Source: Acholoe squamosa (Eukaryota > Annelida > Polychaeta > Phyllodocida > Polynoidae). From it: a stretch of DNA of 64,000 nucleotides. The stretch covers positions 43,171,693-43,235,692 of the forward strand of contig OX439045.1 in the NCBI GenBank assembly GCA_949317995.1. Reading direction: 5' to 3'. The notes beneath the pieces were generated by a model. It was not told where the DNA came from. It saw only the letters and a program-made list of their open reading frames with translations, and searched no databases. Below, piece after piece: positions 49,630 through 59,386 of the stretch (positions are counted from its first letter, which is position 1; each line of letters begins with the position of its first letter). Both the position numbers and the translations under genes were made by a program.

Positions 49630-50287
49630 TGTGGGTATTTATTGTATGCTGTATTATGTGTGTATTTATTGTATGCTATGCGAGAGAGTGCTATAGGAGT
49701 CCTGTGTAGGGTTTATGGTAGCTAGAGTTTATGGTAGCTGTGGAATGCTGCAGACGGAGATGGAGTCGACGAGATTTGGTCAGGTAGATTCTGTAGAGAG
49801 AAAGAATACGTGTGAGCCAAATACATGGCGTCTGGAAGGTGTAATGGGTTAGTGAGAGACAGGTGAGGAGTTAGTATTGTGGGAGCAGTTGAGGAGACAA
49901 CACATACTCCTGGAGTAGACGAGGATGAAGCTGTTTAGTATCTAGTATTACACTTCGCCAATGTAAGAACGGATTAAGCAGGATCTCTATGGCACCCATA
50001 CCTCTCTAGAAGCACTGGATTGTTAGAACATGAACTGCTTGTGTGAATAGACTGATGGCGTTGAAGCTGTACAAACCTGAGTGGGATTACCAATCAACTG
50101 TAACTGTGAATAACGAGTGAACAATAAATGGTGACTTGTATCGGCGTCTTGGTGTTGGTTAAAAGAATGGGCTAGGCCAACATCATACCACTAGAGTTAG
50201 TCTTCCCAATACGTGAAATCAGTGGAGCGAGCTGATAATAACTACACAAGTGAGACCACATTAATATACACATAAACACAACCCACA
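49630..50287 (+). repeat. Probable 5' LTR
   Basis: Starts TGTGGGT and ends ACCCACA, an exact 7-bp inverted terminus with TG...CA borders, immediately upstream of gag. An AATAAA at 50123-50128 would end R. The first 21 bases are nearly duplicated at 49657 (TGTATTTATTGTATGCT). No classical TATA box was seen. The 3' LTR needed for proof lies beyond the window. An alternative right border at 50294 would put TGG at 50297 two bases downstream as a primer-site start. Confidence 0.55.
50123..50128 (+). terminator. LTR polyadenylation signal
   Basis: AATAAA in ACAATAAATGG, located where R would end. Confidence 0.5.
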
Positions 50288-50295
50288 CAGCCCAG

Positions 50296-51771
50296 ATGGT
50301 GGAGAATTAGTGGTTGGGCTTATCATCGCCACACACTGACAGTAGTGAGGGTGTGGAAGTCTATACTATCATACCTGCAGCGCACACATTGCCTGGGGAG
50401 GCGGCAGTAGCACATAGTGGTGTAGCAGAGGGACAGGGTGGAAGATCCGGAGTGAGTGAAGCGGAAACTGATCAATCACGTGTCACTCTTAGATCGGATC
50501 ACACACATGTGCATGTACAATTAGGACCCAGGTCACAAGTGGTGCTATTACCTGGAGAGGAGGTGTCTAGAGAGATTGGATTTCCCGTGGCTTGGTCAGG
50601 GGAGGAGCGGGCGTCGTCTCAAAGGGATCCCAAGTCTGGGGGGACGTCTGGCCTACAATTGTCTACGGCGGCTGATTCTGAACCAGCAGGGTCGGTGGTA
50701 GTGGACAATACCTCTGAACCATTCTCAGTATTGGGGGTGGAGAACGAGCATCAGTCATCTGCGGCAGAGTCGGAGACCAGGGCTGATATTTCTAGTGATG
50801 GGCAACAGGCGGCGGTTCAGGAGCACACAGTAAGTGCCGATACAGGGGGACGGCCTGATAATCTCTGCAAGGGGTGGACAACAGAAGACAGATTGGTGAA
50901 TTATAAGTATTTTTCAACGCCCATTACTAGGAGCTCCAGTATTAATTTTAGTAAGGCTACTCCTAGGTGCCTTGAGTTTGAGGGTCCGGCAGATCAGGGG
51001 CGAGTCAGACGCGCATCTGAAGGGGATGTGGTGGATATTGGTGATGTGGATTTGAATTTTGAAGCTATAGCAATGTCATTGGGGTTGATTGAGCCAGTAA
51101 ATGAGGACGAACAGGTGGATGAGAGTGGAACAAAGGATAGTCATGAGAATGAAGGGGACGCACCTTGGGAGAATGATCCAGTAGACGGGGCATCCGCAGA
51201 AGTGGTGGCGTCAGGACGAGACGTGGACATCAGGCAAGGGGCGCTGGGACGAGGATTGGAAATTAGTGGTCAGCAATTGGGTGATTTGCAAGGGGGAATT
51301 ACACCATTATTACCCTCCGGTTTCGTGGTGATTGTTGAAGACGGAAGGAAGTTGAGTGACAAGGACTTGGTGGGTCGGGGTGATGGTGTGCGAGATGATC
51401 AGGATCAGCCAGTCTGTAATACACCAATCAGTACAAATGATGAGATTGGCAGTCGTCTAGGGGAGTCTGTGAGTAAAACAAGGGTGGATGAGGTTATTAC
51501 AGGTCTGCAGAACACTAATATTAGGGTGCGACGAAGCATAGAAAAGGGGAAGGCCATATTTAAACAGGAACAGATATATCGGCAGGCCGTTGATAGGGAG
51601 GAGCTGCTCGCGAGGCAGGAGATAGAACGGGAGCGCGTGGCACGAAGGGAGAGGTTTTTGAGCGATACAGTAAATTGGAGAAAGGTAACTGCGGAAATCC
51701 GCTCAGGCAATAGTACAGGTCGTACTACAGATGAGGGGCATTTAGAGAATGTTCTAAATAGCCATCTTTAG
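50296..51771 (+). pseudogene. gag: gag, N-terminal part
   Basis: An ATG at 50296 opens the frame nine bases after the LTR but meets TAG at 50308. The same frame is then open from 50311 to TAG at 51769, about 486 codons. This is a long acidic, Ser/Gly-rich region without a recognised domain. It ends in a charged helical stretch (residues rich in R, E, Q such as RQEIERERVARRERF) likely to form a coiled coil. It precedes the capsid domain in the same frame, so it would be a matrix-like N-terminal extension of Gag. Such an extension (over 500 residues) is much longer than usual for Ty3/gypsy. An alternative is a spliced start. Confidence 0.6.
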
Positions 51772-53016
51772 ACTGATGTTTCGGGTGACTGGGAGGATTG
51801 GTATGTTAAGAGGGCGGACGAAGAAAGAAGACGACTGAAAGAAAGGGAGGCCCAGGAGGAAGCCGCCGGGGGCTCCGTCGCTGGAGGTGCTAAGCCTGAT
51901 ATACAGAGGAACGATAGTGAAGAGGGCTCATTGGTAGACCTAGGTGAGGAGGGACAAGTAGAAGGGGATATTGCACCTATTGTTGGTTTTGAGGACGACG
52001 ACATGGCGCCTAGTCCGAATGTTAAGCTACCATCCTTCACGGGGGAGCCTGGGGAGGATTATCGGAGATATTTTAAGGAATTGAATGGAATGCAAAAGCT
52101 ATTTGGATGGTCTCCAGATCAGCATCTTGAATATGCGAAGTTGGGGTTGAAGAAGGGGGCATCGAAATGGATGGATGGTATTCCAGAAGGGGAAAAGGAT
52201 ACTTTGGACAAAGTGGTGGCTATAGTGAAGAGGGTTTTTGAGGACAAAAGACCACTGTGGCAGAAACATAGGGATTTGCACTGTCTGAAGCAAGAAAAGG
52301 GACAGTCGGTTTGGGACTTCGCATTGAAAATAAAGGAATATGATGAGTTGGACATTCCTGATGTCATCAAGCTGTCAGTCTTTGTGGGGGGTTTGCTTCC
52401 GCCCATTGATAAGGATCTGATGAAACACAACGCTGATTCTTTTGAGGAGGCTCTCAGACTGGCGTCTTATTGGGAGAATGTGGAAAAAGGGAGGACCTCC
52501 AAAGGCGTGGCGCAGCTACATATGCTCGAGTCTGAGGGGGCTCGGGATGGAGCATGTGGAGAAGATCAGTTTGATCCTAAGGAATATGCTAGGGAACAAA
52601 CTAAAGCGGTGGTGGAGATGTGCACTATGGAATATAGAAGGGGACTCAGAGAGATGGAATATGGACGGGAGAATCAGCAGGGACAATATGCTGGAAGAGG
52701 TGATAATTCACAAGGGCAGTATAAGGCGCAGACGGGCAGAGGGACTGGCATGGGAGCATATGGGCAGAACAGGCAGTTTGGTGCAGGCGGTGGAAGCCGA
52801 GGATGGAATTATCAAGGGGGACGCAGTGGAAATCAGTATAACGCGTCTCAATATTTCAATAACAGGTTTCAGGGACAGAGATACACAGGAGGAAGCAGGC
52901 AAGGCCAACAAGGGGATGATAAGGGTCAGAGAAGAGCACAGGAATATGCTAGGATGATGGGGAGATGCAGGAGGGAGTCAGAAAGGAGGAGGAGCGACTT
53001 ATTGCTTGATTCATGA
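51772..53016 (+). pseudogene. gag: gag, capsid domain and Gly/Arg-rich tail
   Basis: Same frame as the preceding segment after the TAG at 51769. It continues the charged helix and then has a typical retrotransposon capsid (Retrotrans_gag type) from about 52018 to 52500: LPSFTGEPGEDYRRYF, a WMDGIP motif and a helical region ending GLLPPIDKDLM. From about 52670 it turns Gly/Gln/Arg-rich (GRGTGMG, GGGSRGWNYQGG), as in nucleic-acid-binding Gag tails. The frame ends at 53014-53016 before the zinc knuckle, which lies in the +1 frame, so a frame break lies between about 52958 and 53003. Confidence 0.8.
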
Positions 53017-53170
53017 TTCTACCACACATTCTACAGAGGAGTGCACGTTTTTGAAGAAGTACAGGGATCAGTTATCATCTTCTCAGCAGAACAGGGACCA
53101 ACGAGATCAGGGAAATGATGCACGCAGGCCGGGAAACGGGCACAACGGCTCATTCCTACCCCAGAATTAA
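52958..53170 (+). pseudogene. gag: gag, C-terminal zinc knuckle (shifted frame)
   Basis: This frame (+1 relative to capsid) is open from 52958 and ends at TAA 53168-53170. It encodes C-x2-H-x4-H-x4-C (C at 53003 and 53042, H at 53012 and 53027), then EECTFLKKYRDQL. This CHHC pattern with its following helix is known from Gag-like proteins of some Ty3/gypsy lineages, in place of the usual CCHC. It supplies the Gag end that overlaps pol and carries the GGGAAAC heptamer in register. Confidence 0.65.
53131..53137 (+). promoter_or_regulatory. -1 ribosomal frameshift heptamer GGGAAAC
   Basis: In the zinc-knuckle frame the bases read G GGA AAC, the X XXY YYZ register needed for simultaneous slippage. 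The -1 frame is the pol frame and is open from 53120 onward, while the gag frame stops 31 bases later. GGGAAAC is a heptamer used by retroviral gag-pro junctions. Downstream GC-rich sequence may form the stimulatory structure; I could not fold it. Confidence 0.65.
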
Positions 53171-54759
53171 ATTTAATATCAGGGGATGGGTCGGGAAATA
53201 GGGGCTCAAAAGACAAAGCGCCATGGTTGGTTCAGTGTACCATCGATGAGAATACATATAAATGTTTAGTGGACACGGGCGCGTCTGATTGTTTTATAGC
53301 GCGGACAGTTGTAAGTAGTATAAGTGAGAGAGCAATTTGGGACAGGCAACCATCTCAAGTGGGGAAAGTGCGTCTGGGGGACAAGACATCATTACAAGTT
53401 TATGAGACGGTGCGACTACAATGTTTTATGGACGGTGCTTGTATATATTATGATTTTAATGTGGTGGACTCACTGGCCTATGATATTGTGCTGGGACGTA
53501 ATTTTCTCACCGACACAAGGGCACAGATTATAGCTATAGACGGAAAGGTACGTCTCTTTACTGAGGATCCGGTCTCAATTGAAGTAGCAGCGATTTTGGA
53601 CCCATGGGAAGAAAGATTGGTGACGGTGAAAGGATGGGATGTTGCAGCTGAGAGGACCAGGAGAACGGTCTTGCTGAGACCATCTAATTTGGCGGTGATA
53701 GCTGCGGATGGTGCGGTGAACTATGTGGGGAAGAAATGGTATATGAGAATTGTTAATCTCTCAGACAGGCAGGTGTACGTGGATACGACTGAGGTTATAG
53801 CATATGCAGAAGAAATAGATGAACCGGAACTTAATTTGCTGGAGATAATTGACACAGCTGACGTTGGCAGGGATAGAAAGGATGAGGCTCGGGGGATTTT
53901 GGCGCGATATGATGAAGAACAACGAGGGAATGGTCAGGATGCTCGAGGAGGGTCAATACAACGGCAGGATCTTCAGGATAGTGGTAGTGGGAGCGGTGTT
54001 TCTACATTAAGTGAGCAGGAAAGACTGGATAAAATTGAGAAGATTAGGGGCCTTGATTTGGGTGACACTATGATGACGCTGGAGGAGCAGATGGTATTTA
54101 GGGAGATGCTGGTGGTCAACATGGACACTATAGCATTTTCTATGAAGGAGTTGGGTCATTGTTCATTAGCTCCAATGAAAATAAGGGTCGATGAATCCAA
54201 AGGTCCGTGTATGGCGCGACCATACAGGTATTCTCCTCAGAAAATGGACATTATTGATGAACAGGTGAGGGAATTATTGAAGTTGGGAATTATTGAGCCC
54301 AGTGAGAGTGTCTGGAGAAGTCCGTTGGTGGTAGTGCAGAAGAAGGATGGAAAGGCTAGGTTATGCACAGACTATCGCATGCTGAATCTTATTACGGCGG
54401 ATGATACATACCCTATGCCCACAGCCAGAAGCATGTTTTTATATATGGCATACAGAAAACCTATAATTTTTACGGCCATGGATTTGCTCAGTGGGTATCA
54501 TCAGTGCGACTTACATCATGACAGCAGGCAATATTCAGCATTTGAATCACCCTCGGGGGTTTGGCAATGGACGAGGATGCCGTTTGGTATGAAACAGAGC
54601 CCATGGCAGTTTACCAAGATTATGTCATTGGCGCTAGGTGGCTTAATACCACGTACTTGTCTGGCCTACCTGGACGATATCATTATTTTTGACCCGGATG
54701 TGAACAGCCATATTACTAATGTCGGCAGGATATTGGCAGCTTTGGGCAAAGCAGGTTAA
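53137..54759 (+). pseudogene. pol: pol segment 1: protease and reverse transcriptase
   Basis: Enters by -1 shift from gag. The aspartic protease has DTGAS at 53272-53286 and, further on, YDIVLGRNFL as the flap/ALGR-like region. The RT follows with SPLVVVQKKDGKARLCTDYR, then DLLSGYHQ (first catalytic Asp), RMPFGMKQSP, and YLDD at 54667-54678. Between protease and RT lies a linker of about 200 residues. The segment stops at TAA 54757-54759, inside the RT thumb/connection region, in a spot where the frame is otherwise continuous with the next segment. Acts in virus-like particles to process polyproteins and copy RNA to DNA. Confidence 0.85.
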
Positions 54760-56112
54760 ACAGTCAAGCCGGAAAAGTGTGAGTGGGGTAAAGCGGAAAT
54801 CAAGTTTTTGGGGCACATTATTAATGCTGAAGGGGTGCAGACACAGTCTAAAGTGATCAGAAAGGTGCAGGAGTTTGGCAGACCTTATAATGAACATACA
54901 ACTAGATCCTTTCTGGGGCTTTGTAATTATTACAGAAGTTTTATTCCTAACTATGCTGTTTTGTCGATGCCTCTGAATAATTTGTTAAAGATCAAGGTGC
55001 CATTTAAGTGGACGGATGAGTGTGAGGTGTCATTTAAGAAAATACAAACAGCATTAGCAAGCACACCATTATTGGTACATCCAGAGATCGGGGGTCACTT
55101 TTATGTTCTAACGGATGCTTCGGATGGCGCGTGTGGAGCGGCCATCTGTGTGAAGAGGGACGGATTGCTGAGACCAGTGACATATTATGGGTATACATTT
55201 ACCAAGGCTGAAAGAAACTACACTATAACAGAGAAAGAAGGGCTAGCTGTTATACGAGTATTGAAGAAATTTGAGGATATGCTGACGGGAGCCAAGATCA
55301 CGATAATTACAGATCATCAACCATTAATACCTTTGCTTCAGCAAGCCAGTAAGGCTCCATCCAAGAGGTTGACTAGGTGGGGTTTGGCTATGACTGATTT
55401 TGACTATGAGATCAAGTATGAGTCGGGAGCTACTCACTACCTGCCAGATTTTATATCCAGAGTGCCATTGGCAGTGGGACAGGATACACCTGGCGTGGAG
55501 TCGGGGGAATTTGAGCCTGAGGTGGGCTGTGAGCTGCTCATGATGGAACTTGAGGGGGAGGAATTGGATAGGGAAACCTTCATTCAGGAACAGTGGAAGG
55601 ATGGATTCTGCAGGGGAATGATGAGATATTTGGCGGGAGATGAATTGCCGGTGGATGAGGAAAAGGTGCAAGGGATTTTACATAATGCTGATTTCATGGG
55701 TATGAAGGATGGATTATTATGCAAGTATATAAAACCAGCTAGGAAAAGAGGTGGACCTATAGCAGACTTAAACCCAAAAATAGTGGTACCTAAGGCTATG
55801 GTGAGCAGAGTGCTCTATCTTATGCATGATGATATCATGTGCGGGGGACATGTGGGAACAGTGGCGCTGAATACAAAAGTACAGGCTCGGTTTTATTGGA
55901 AAAATATGATGGTGGACATAGCTAGGTATGTGAGGCTATGTGAAAGGTGCGCGTTGAGAAAAAGAGCACCTCACTTTAGGGCCAAGGCAAGATCATGGGA
56001 TACGCCGGATTATCCATGGCAGGTGATACAGACAGATTTTGTTGGGCCGTTACGTAGGTCTAAGGAAGGTTATAAATATATCATGACCTTCATAGATCTT
56101 CTGACGGGATAG
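54760..56112 (+). pseudogene. pol: pol segment 2: RT end, RNase H and integrase N-terminus
   Basis: Same frame as segment 1. It opens with the RT connection (FLGHIINAEG, SFLGLCNYYRSFIP). RNase H follows with LTDASDGACGAA (Asp), TEKEGLAVI (Glu) and TDHQPL (Asp). The integrase zinc domain is H-x7-H near 55823-55850 with CERC at about 55949-55960, then the core begins with QTDFVGPL (first catalytic Asp). A TAG at 56110-56112 interrupts the conserved integrase core; no indel accompanies it. Confidence 0.85.
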
Positions 56113-56940
56113 CCAGAGGCATTTTGTACTAAAGACACGACTGCGCACACGGCAGCTGGGGTGTTTCTACGGGAGATTGTGTGTAGGTACGGCAAGGTGG
56201 AAGTGCTGTGCAGCGACAGAGGGTCCACATATATGGGTCAGGTTTTTCGTGAGGTTACAGCTAGGCTATCCACCAAACAGAGGTTTACGTCATCTAGAAA
56301 TCCGACCGGAAATGCCAGGGTTGAAAGATTGCATAAATCATTAGAGGACACGATAGGATGCTATGTGACCGAGGACCATGAACACTGGCCAGAGCTGTTA
56401 CCTATTGCATTATGGATGGTGCGCTCCAACATTAGTATGAGGACGGGGTTCTCACCATACACATTGCAATTTGGGAGGATTCCGGTGGCCATGTCCTTTG
56501 CTGAAGAAAGGCCAATGCCTAAGGTGCCATCTGAGAGGGATTGGTTTATAAGGACCAATCATAGCATACAGTTATTACAGGAGGCGGCCAATGCTCATAC
56601 TGCTAGGTATGAGGAGCAGCTCAGACGCAGACTGGATGGACGGGCGCGACCTGTATCTTTTATAGAAGGGGAGTGGGTATATTACTATGATCCGAAATGC
56701 GTGGTGAATAATACATCGAAGTTTGCTGGCAGGTACACAGGGCCACATAGGATAATAGAAGTAGTGGGGGATAACAGGGTGAGGTTGAGAGCAGTGAAGA
56801 CGGGCAAAGAGATACCTCACTTAGTAAATGTGAATAAACTAAAGAGAGCATACAAAGGGGAGGGTGAAAATGACAAAGGGGTAGCCAAAGATGAGAGGAT
56901 GGTGGAAGTGGATAAACCGGAAGTGGAATCAGAGGTGTAA
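56113..56940 (+). pseudogene. pol: pol segment 3: integrase core end and GPY/F module
   Basis: Continues the integrase frame: CSDRGSTYMG carries the second catalytic Asp, and GNARVERLHKSLED the Glu of the DDE triad. The C-terminal part has GEWVYYYDP and RYTGPHRI, the GPY/F module that follows integrase in many Ty3/gypsy elements. The frame stops at TAA 56938-56940, yet remains open beyond for another 200 codons, so the natural end of Pol is uncertain. Confidence 0.85.
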
Positions 56941-57549
56941 ATAGAGGACATAGAACGTGAGGACCCTAAAGGGGTAACTGTGGCAGAACATCCTTCATCT
57001 GGTCTGGAGGATAAAGCGCTAGCGGGCGCTGATAGAGAGGTTGAATTGAAAACGTCAGAGGACGACAAAAGTGCATGTGAGATAGAGAGAGGGGTGGCCG
57101 GAGCTGGAACACGCGCACCTATACAGGACACTGATAATGAGATAAATGGACTTGTGCGGCAAGTTAGCCGGAAGAAGCACAGACAGGAAGCTGTGGTCGA
57201 TAATTGGTGTAAGAAGAAAGGGTTACAGGATAGTGATATTGGTAGGGTCGAAAATGACCGGAAACAGGATAATGAAGAGAAAAAGAAGGGTAGAGTGAGA
57301 AATGTTGAAGTGAAGAGGCAGTTGGAAGAAGAGAGCGAGAAAGAAGAGATAGAGAGAAGACGGAGGAGAAAGGAAAGAGAGGATAGAGCTGAGAGAAGGA
57401 GGAGACAGAGGGATAGGAAGGAACAATTGGCTGCGGGGGCCATTTTGAGTGAGGAATCTAGTAGTGAACACATCATTCCAAAGGGACCGATTTCTAGGCA
57501 TCACAGGAGGGGCAGAGAGGAGCTCAGCTCGTCCAGCGATGGAGAGTAG
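56941..57549 (+). pseudogene. Charged tail in the pol frame
   Basis: In frame with integrase after one TAA, open for 202 codons to TAG 57547-57549. No ATG starts it, which argues that it is a Pol extension cut off by the TAA. Composition is extreme: the last 100 residues are dominated by Arg, Lys and Glu (KEEIERRRRRKERED) and end in a Ser-rich acidic tail (ELSSSSDGE). It is probably a long helix. Integrase C-terminal tails can target chromatin (chromodomains in chromoviruses), but no chromodomain is visible here. The 219-codon frame on the opposite strand is a composition shadow. Confidence 0.5.
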
Positions 57550-57737
57550 GGTGAGCGTAGACGGGATACTACAGGATGGGCGATAATCCTGTGGTATGGA
57601 CGTGTGTTGCTATGAGGGGAAGGGGGGGTGATGCAGGTGCCGAAGGGGGAGGGGCCGCCCGGAGGAGCAGGTCAAGCTGACTCATGAAGGTAGACGGAAA
57701 GGAGGACGATACACAAAGAAAAGGGAAAAGTAGGGCA

Positions 57738-57768
57738 AGGTAGGAAAAGAGGGGAGGGGGGGGGGTCA
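57738..57768 (+). promoter_or_regulatory. Internal polypurine tract 1
   Basis: GAAAAGAGGGGAGGGGGGGG lies in a 30-base purine run. In LTR elements the purine tract that primes plus-strand DNA precedes the 3' LTR; an internal one could be a central tract as in lentiviruses. Position only, function not shown. Confidence 0.35.
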
Positions 57769-57803
57769 ATGCAACAGGTATATGCAGGAGGAGATGCATC
57801 AGG

Positions 57804-58460
57804 ATGTGGCAGTGCGCGCACAACGAGGGACGAGATAAGACCTCACAGTCAACAGCAAGTGTTGATGGACGGATGGAAGATAGCTGGTACGAGAGTGTTG
57901 GAGAACAGCAATATCAACAATACTATAATACATGGATGATTCAAGACAACTATTGCCATAGCACTTACAATGAAGGGAGCACAGTGTCTGCAGCAAGTTC
58001 AACAACAACAGAAACAAAAGAAAAAGGATTTGGTGCGACTTCAACGTCAGGCCAGCCAAGCTCAACGCAAGAACCAATACAGGTGGTGGAAGCAGCTCAA
58101 GCCGAGGTCCTGGTAAACAGACAGGGGAATATATGGGACGACATACGTGACATCACTGTGGGACCAAATGAATGGGGCTGGCTGTTAGACGCCACTCTAC
58201 AAAGCACTGGTGGCAGAATTAAGAGAGAAGTCCAGACCAACGAAACAGCAACACAGACTGAACCAACTATATTTTATAGTAAAGATGACGAATTTGTGCT
58301 GGACACGTCAGTAAGGTTGGACGATGTATTGATAGAGGAGTATTACAGTAGACGGCAGATAACATCAAGGCTCTGTCACATCTGCGGTAGAACGACGGCA
58401 ACAGCGGCAGGAGCGGCCAAACACCTGGAACAGGTGCATGGGATAAGACATCTCATATAA
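57804..58460 (+). CDS. Accessory ORF with C-terminal C2H2 zinc finger
   Basis: A true ATG at 57804 opens 218 codons ending at TAA 58458-58460. The first half is low in structure (Gln/Tyr/Ser/Thr-rich). The middle has WDDIRDITVGPNEWGWLLDA. The end has a single zinc finger, C-x2-C-x12-H-x4-H (LCHICGR... HLEQVHG), nucleic-acid-binding in known proteins. Its stop overlaps the next start as TAATG. No counterpart in standard Ty3/gypsy elements comes to mind. A regulatory or RNA-binding role, as for retroviral accessory genes, is inference. Confidence 0.6.
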   Translation: MWQCAHNEGRDKTSQSTASVDGRMEDSWYESVGEQQYQQYYNTWMIQDNYCHSTYNEGSTVSAASSTTTETKEKGFGATSTSGQPSSTQEPIQVVEAAQAEVLVNRQGNIWDDIRDITVGPNEWGWLLDATLQSTGGRIKREVQTNETATQTEPTIFYSKDDEFVLDTSVRLDDVLIEEYYSRRQITSRLCHICGRTTATAAGAAKHLEQVHGIRHLI

Positions 58461-58462
58461 TG
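58458..58462 (+). promoter_or_regulatory. UAAUG stop-start overlap
   Basis: The stop of the C2H2 ORF and the ATG of the next ORF share one base. UAAUG is used for termination-reinitiation in influenza B and in the SART1 retrotransposon, so coupled translation is plausible. Confidence 0.5.
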
Positions 58463-58945
58463 TCCACAAGTGAGGATACAGGGAAGAGACCACCATCTAT
58501 AGTAAAGGCAGGAAGATATAGAGGACAACAGGTAGAAGATGCGCTGGATGCTATATATGGATTTGGGTATTCATTGCCAAAGATATTTAGATACAATGGG
58601 GCGACGCTACAGGACATAGTGATGCAGAAAATATCAAAATTGAAATTGGACATCGCGAGATTGCCAAGGTATTTGAGGGAACAAGTAAACAAACATCACT
58701 TTAAATATGGAGTAGGGAGTGTGACTAATGCATTCTTTTTCTCAAGAAAGTGTAAGAGGCATCGCAAGACTAGTAGAGGGAAACGATGCAGGCAGTGTAG
58801 ACAAAGAGATGAAACTTGGGAAATGTTTAAACTAAAGCAAAAGGGAAAGCATATTACCCAGGGAGTATTAACATCCAGGGCTATAGACAATGAGACGACC
58901 CTGGAGGAGGAGGATGCAACTGAAAACTTTGATAAATATAATTAG
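58460..58945 (+). CDS. Accessory ORF, basic Cys/His cluster
   Basis: Its 161 codons start at the ATG in the UAAUG overlap. Residues 25-80 look folded (VEDALDAIYGFGYSLPKIFRY, then a helical IVMQKISKLKLDIARLP). At about residues 96-111 is CKRHRKTSRGKRCRQC, a C-x2-H-x8-C-x2-C pattern full of Arg/Lys, fitting a small zinc-binding, RNA- or DNA-binding element and a nuclear localisation signal. The C-terminus is acidic. I do not recognise a family. Confidence 0.6.
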   Translation: MSTSEDTGKRPPSIVKAGRYRGQQVEDALDAIYGFGYSLPKIFRYNGATLQDIVMQKISKLKLDIARLPRYLREQVNKHHFKYGVGSVTNAFFFSRKCKRHRKTSRGKRCRQCRQRDETWEMFKLKQKGKHITQGVLTSRAIDNETTLEEEDATENFDKYN

Positions 58946-58987
58946 TAAGGATACGAGTTGATAGGAAAGAAAAGACGGGCTGTACGG

Positions 58988-59377
58988 ATGCAGAATACAA
59001 TACCCGTTAGGGGAACGTTGTGGGAGGTCAAAGAAATGTACAAAATGGCAGGTATTAATATAACGCCACCTACATTTAGAGGAGCACCAGGAGAAAAGAT
59101 AGAAGAATATTTCTACGACATGGATCTAATTAAGAAAATATATGATCTAGGGGAAATGGAATATGTGGCATTGTTATTGTGGGGCATGAAAGGTGAAGTC
59201 AAAACTTGGGTCAGAAAACTACCTGAGGAAAGTAAAAATACTGCATGGAAAATACAACAAATAACCATGGCAGTATTTGCAACCCCAGATGTGTGGAAAG
59301 AATGGGGTATAGGAAAAAAGAGACAGAAAAGATCGTGCGGGAATGATGACGCAGAAACAGAGCCAGCGGGAGAATGA
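58988..59377 (+). CDS. Truncated second capsid-like (CA N-terminal domain) protein
   Basis: The first ATG in the open frame is at 58988, giving 129 codons. Residues from about 20 align without gaps with the start of the element's own Gag capsid: PPTFRGAPGEKIEEYF against LPSFTGEPGEDYRRYF. There is then G-x-K and W at matching spacing, a P-E, and VF before the end (about 21 identities in 83 positions by eye). It stops where the capsid C-terminal half would begin and ends in a basic tail (KKRQKRS). It lies downstream of pol, so it is not part of Gag. Capsid fragments can block particle assembly (Ty1 p22, Fv1), so copy control is one possible role; this is inference. Confidence 0.6.
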   Translation: MQNTIPVRGTLWEVKEMYKMAGINITPPTFRGAPGEKIEEYFYDMDLIKKIYDLGEMEYVALLLWGMKGEVKTWVRKLPEESKNTAWKIQQITMAVFATPDVWKEWGIGKKRQKRSCGNDDAETEPAGE

Positions 59378-59386
59378 ACACGTGCG

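Noticed and set aside
51405-52430. Minus-strand frames opposite gag
   Set aside because: Ser/Pro-rich shadows of the acidic Gag coding strand.
53169-53175. AAATTTA as frameshift heptamer
   Set aside because: It is out of register with the gag frame and begins within the gag stop codon; GGGAAAC at 53131 fits register and position.
56817-57476. 219-codon minus-strand frame, Ser/Leu-rich
   Set aside because: Mirror of the Arg/Glu-rich pol tail (purine-rich coding strand); no folded-domain composition, unlike the antisense ORF at 60585-61859.
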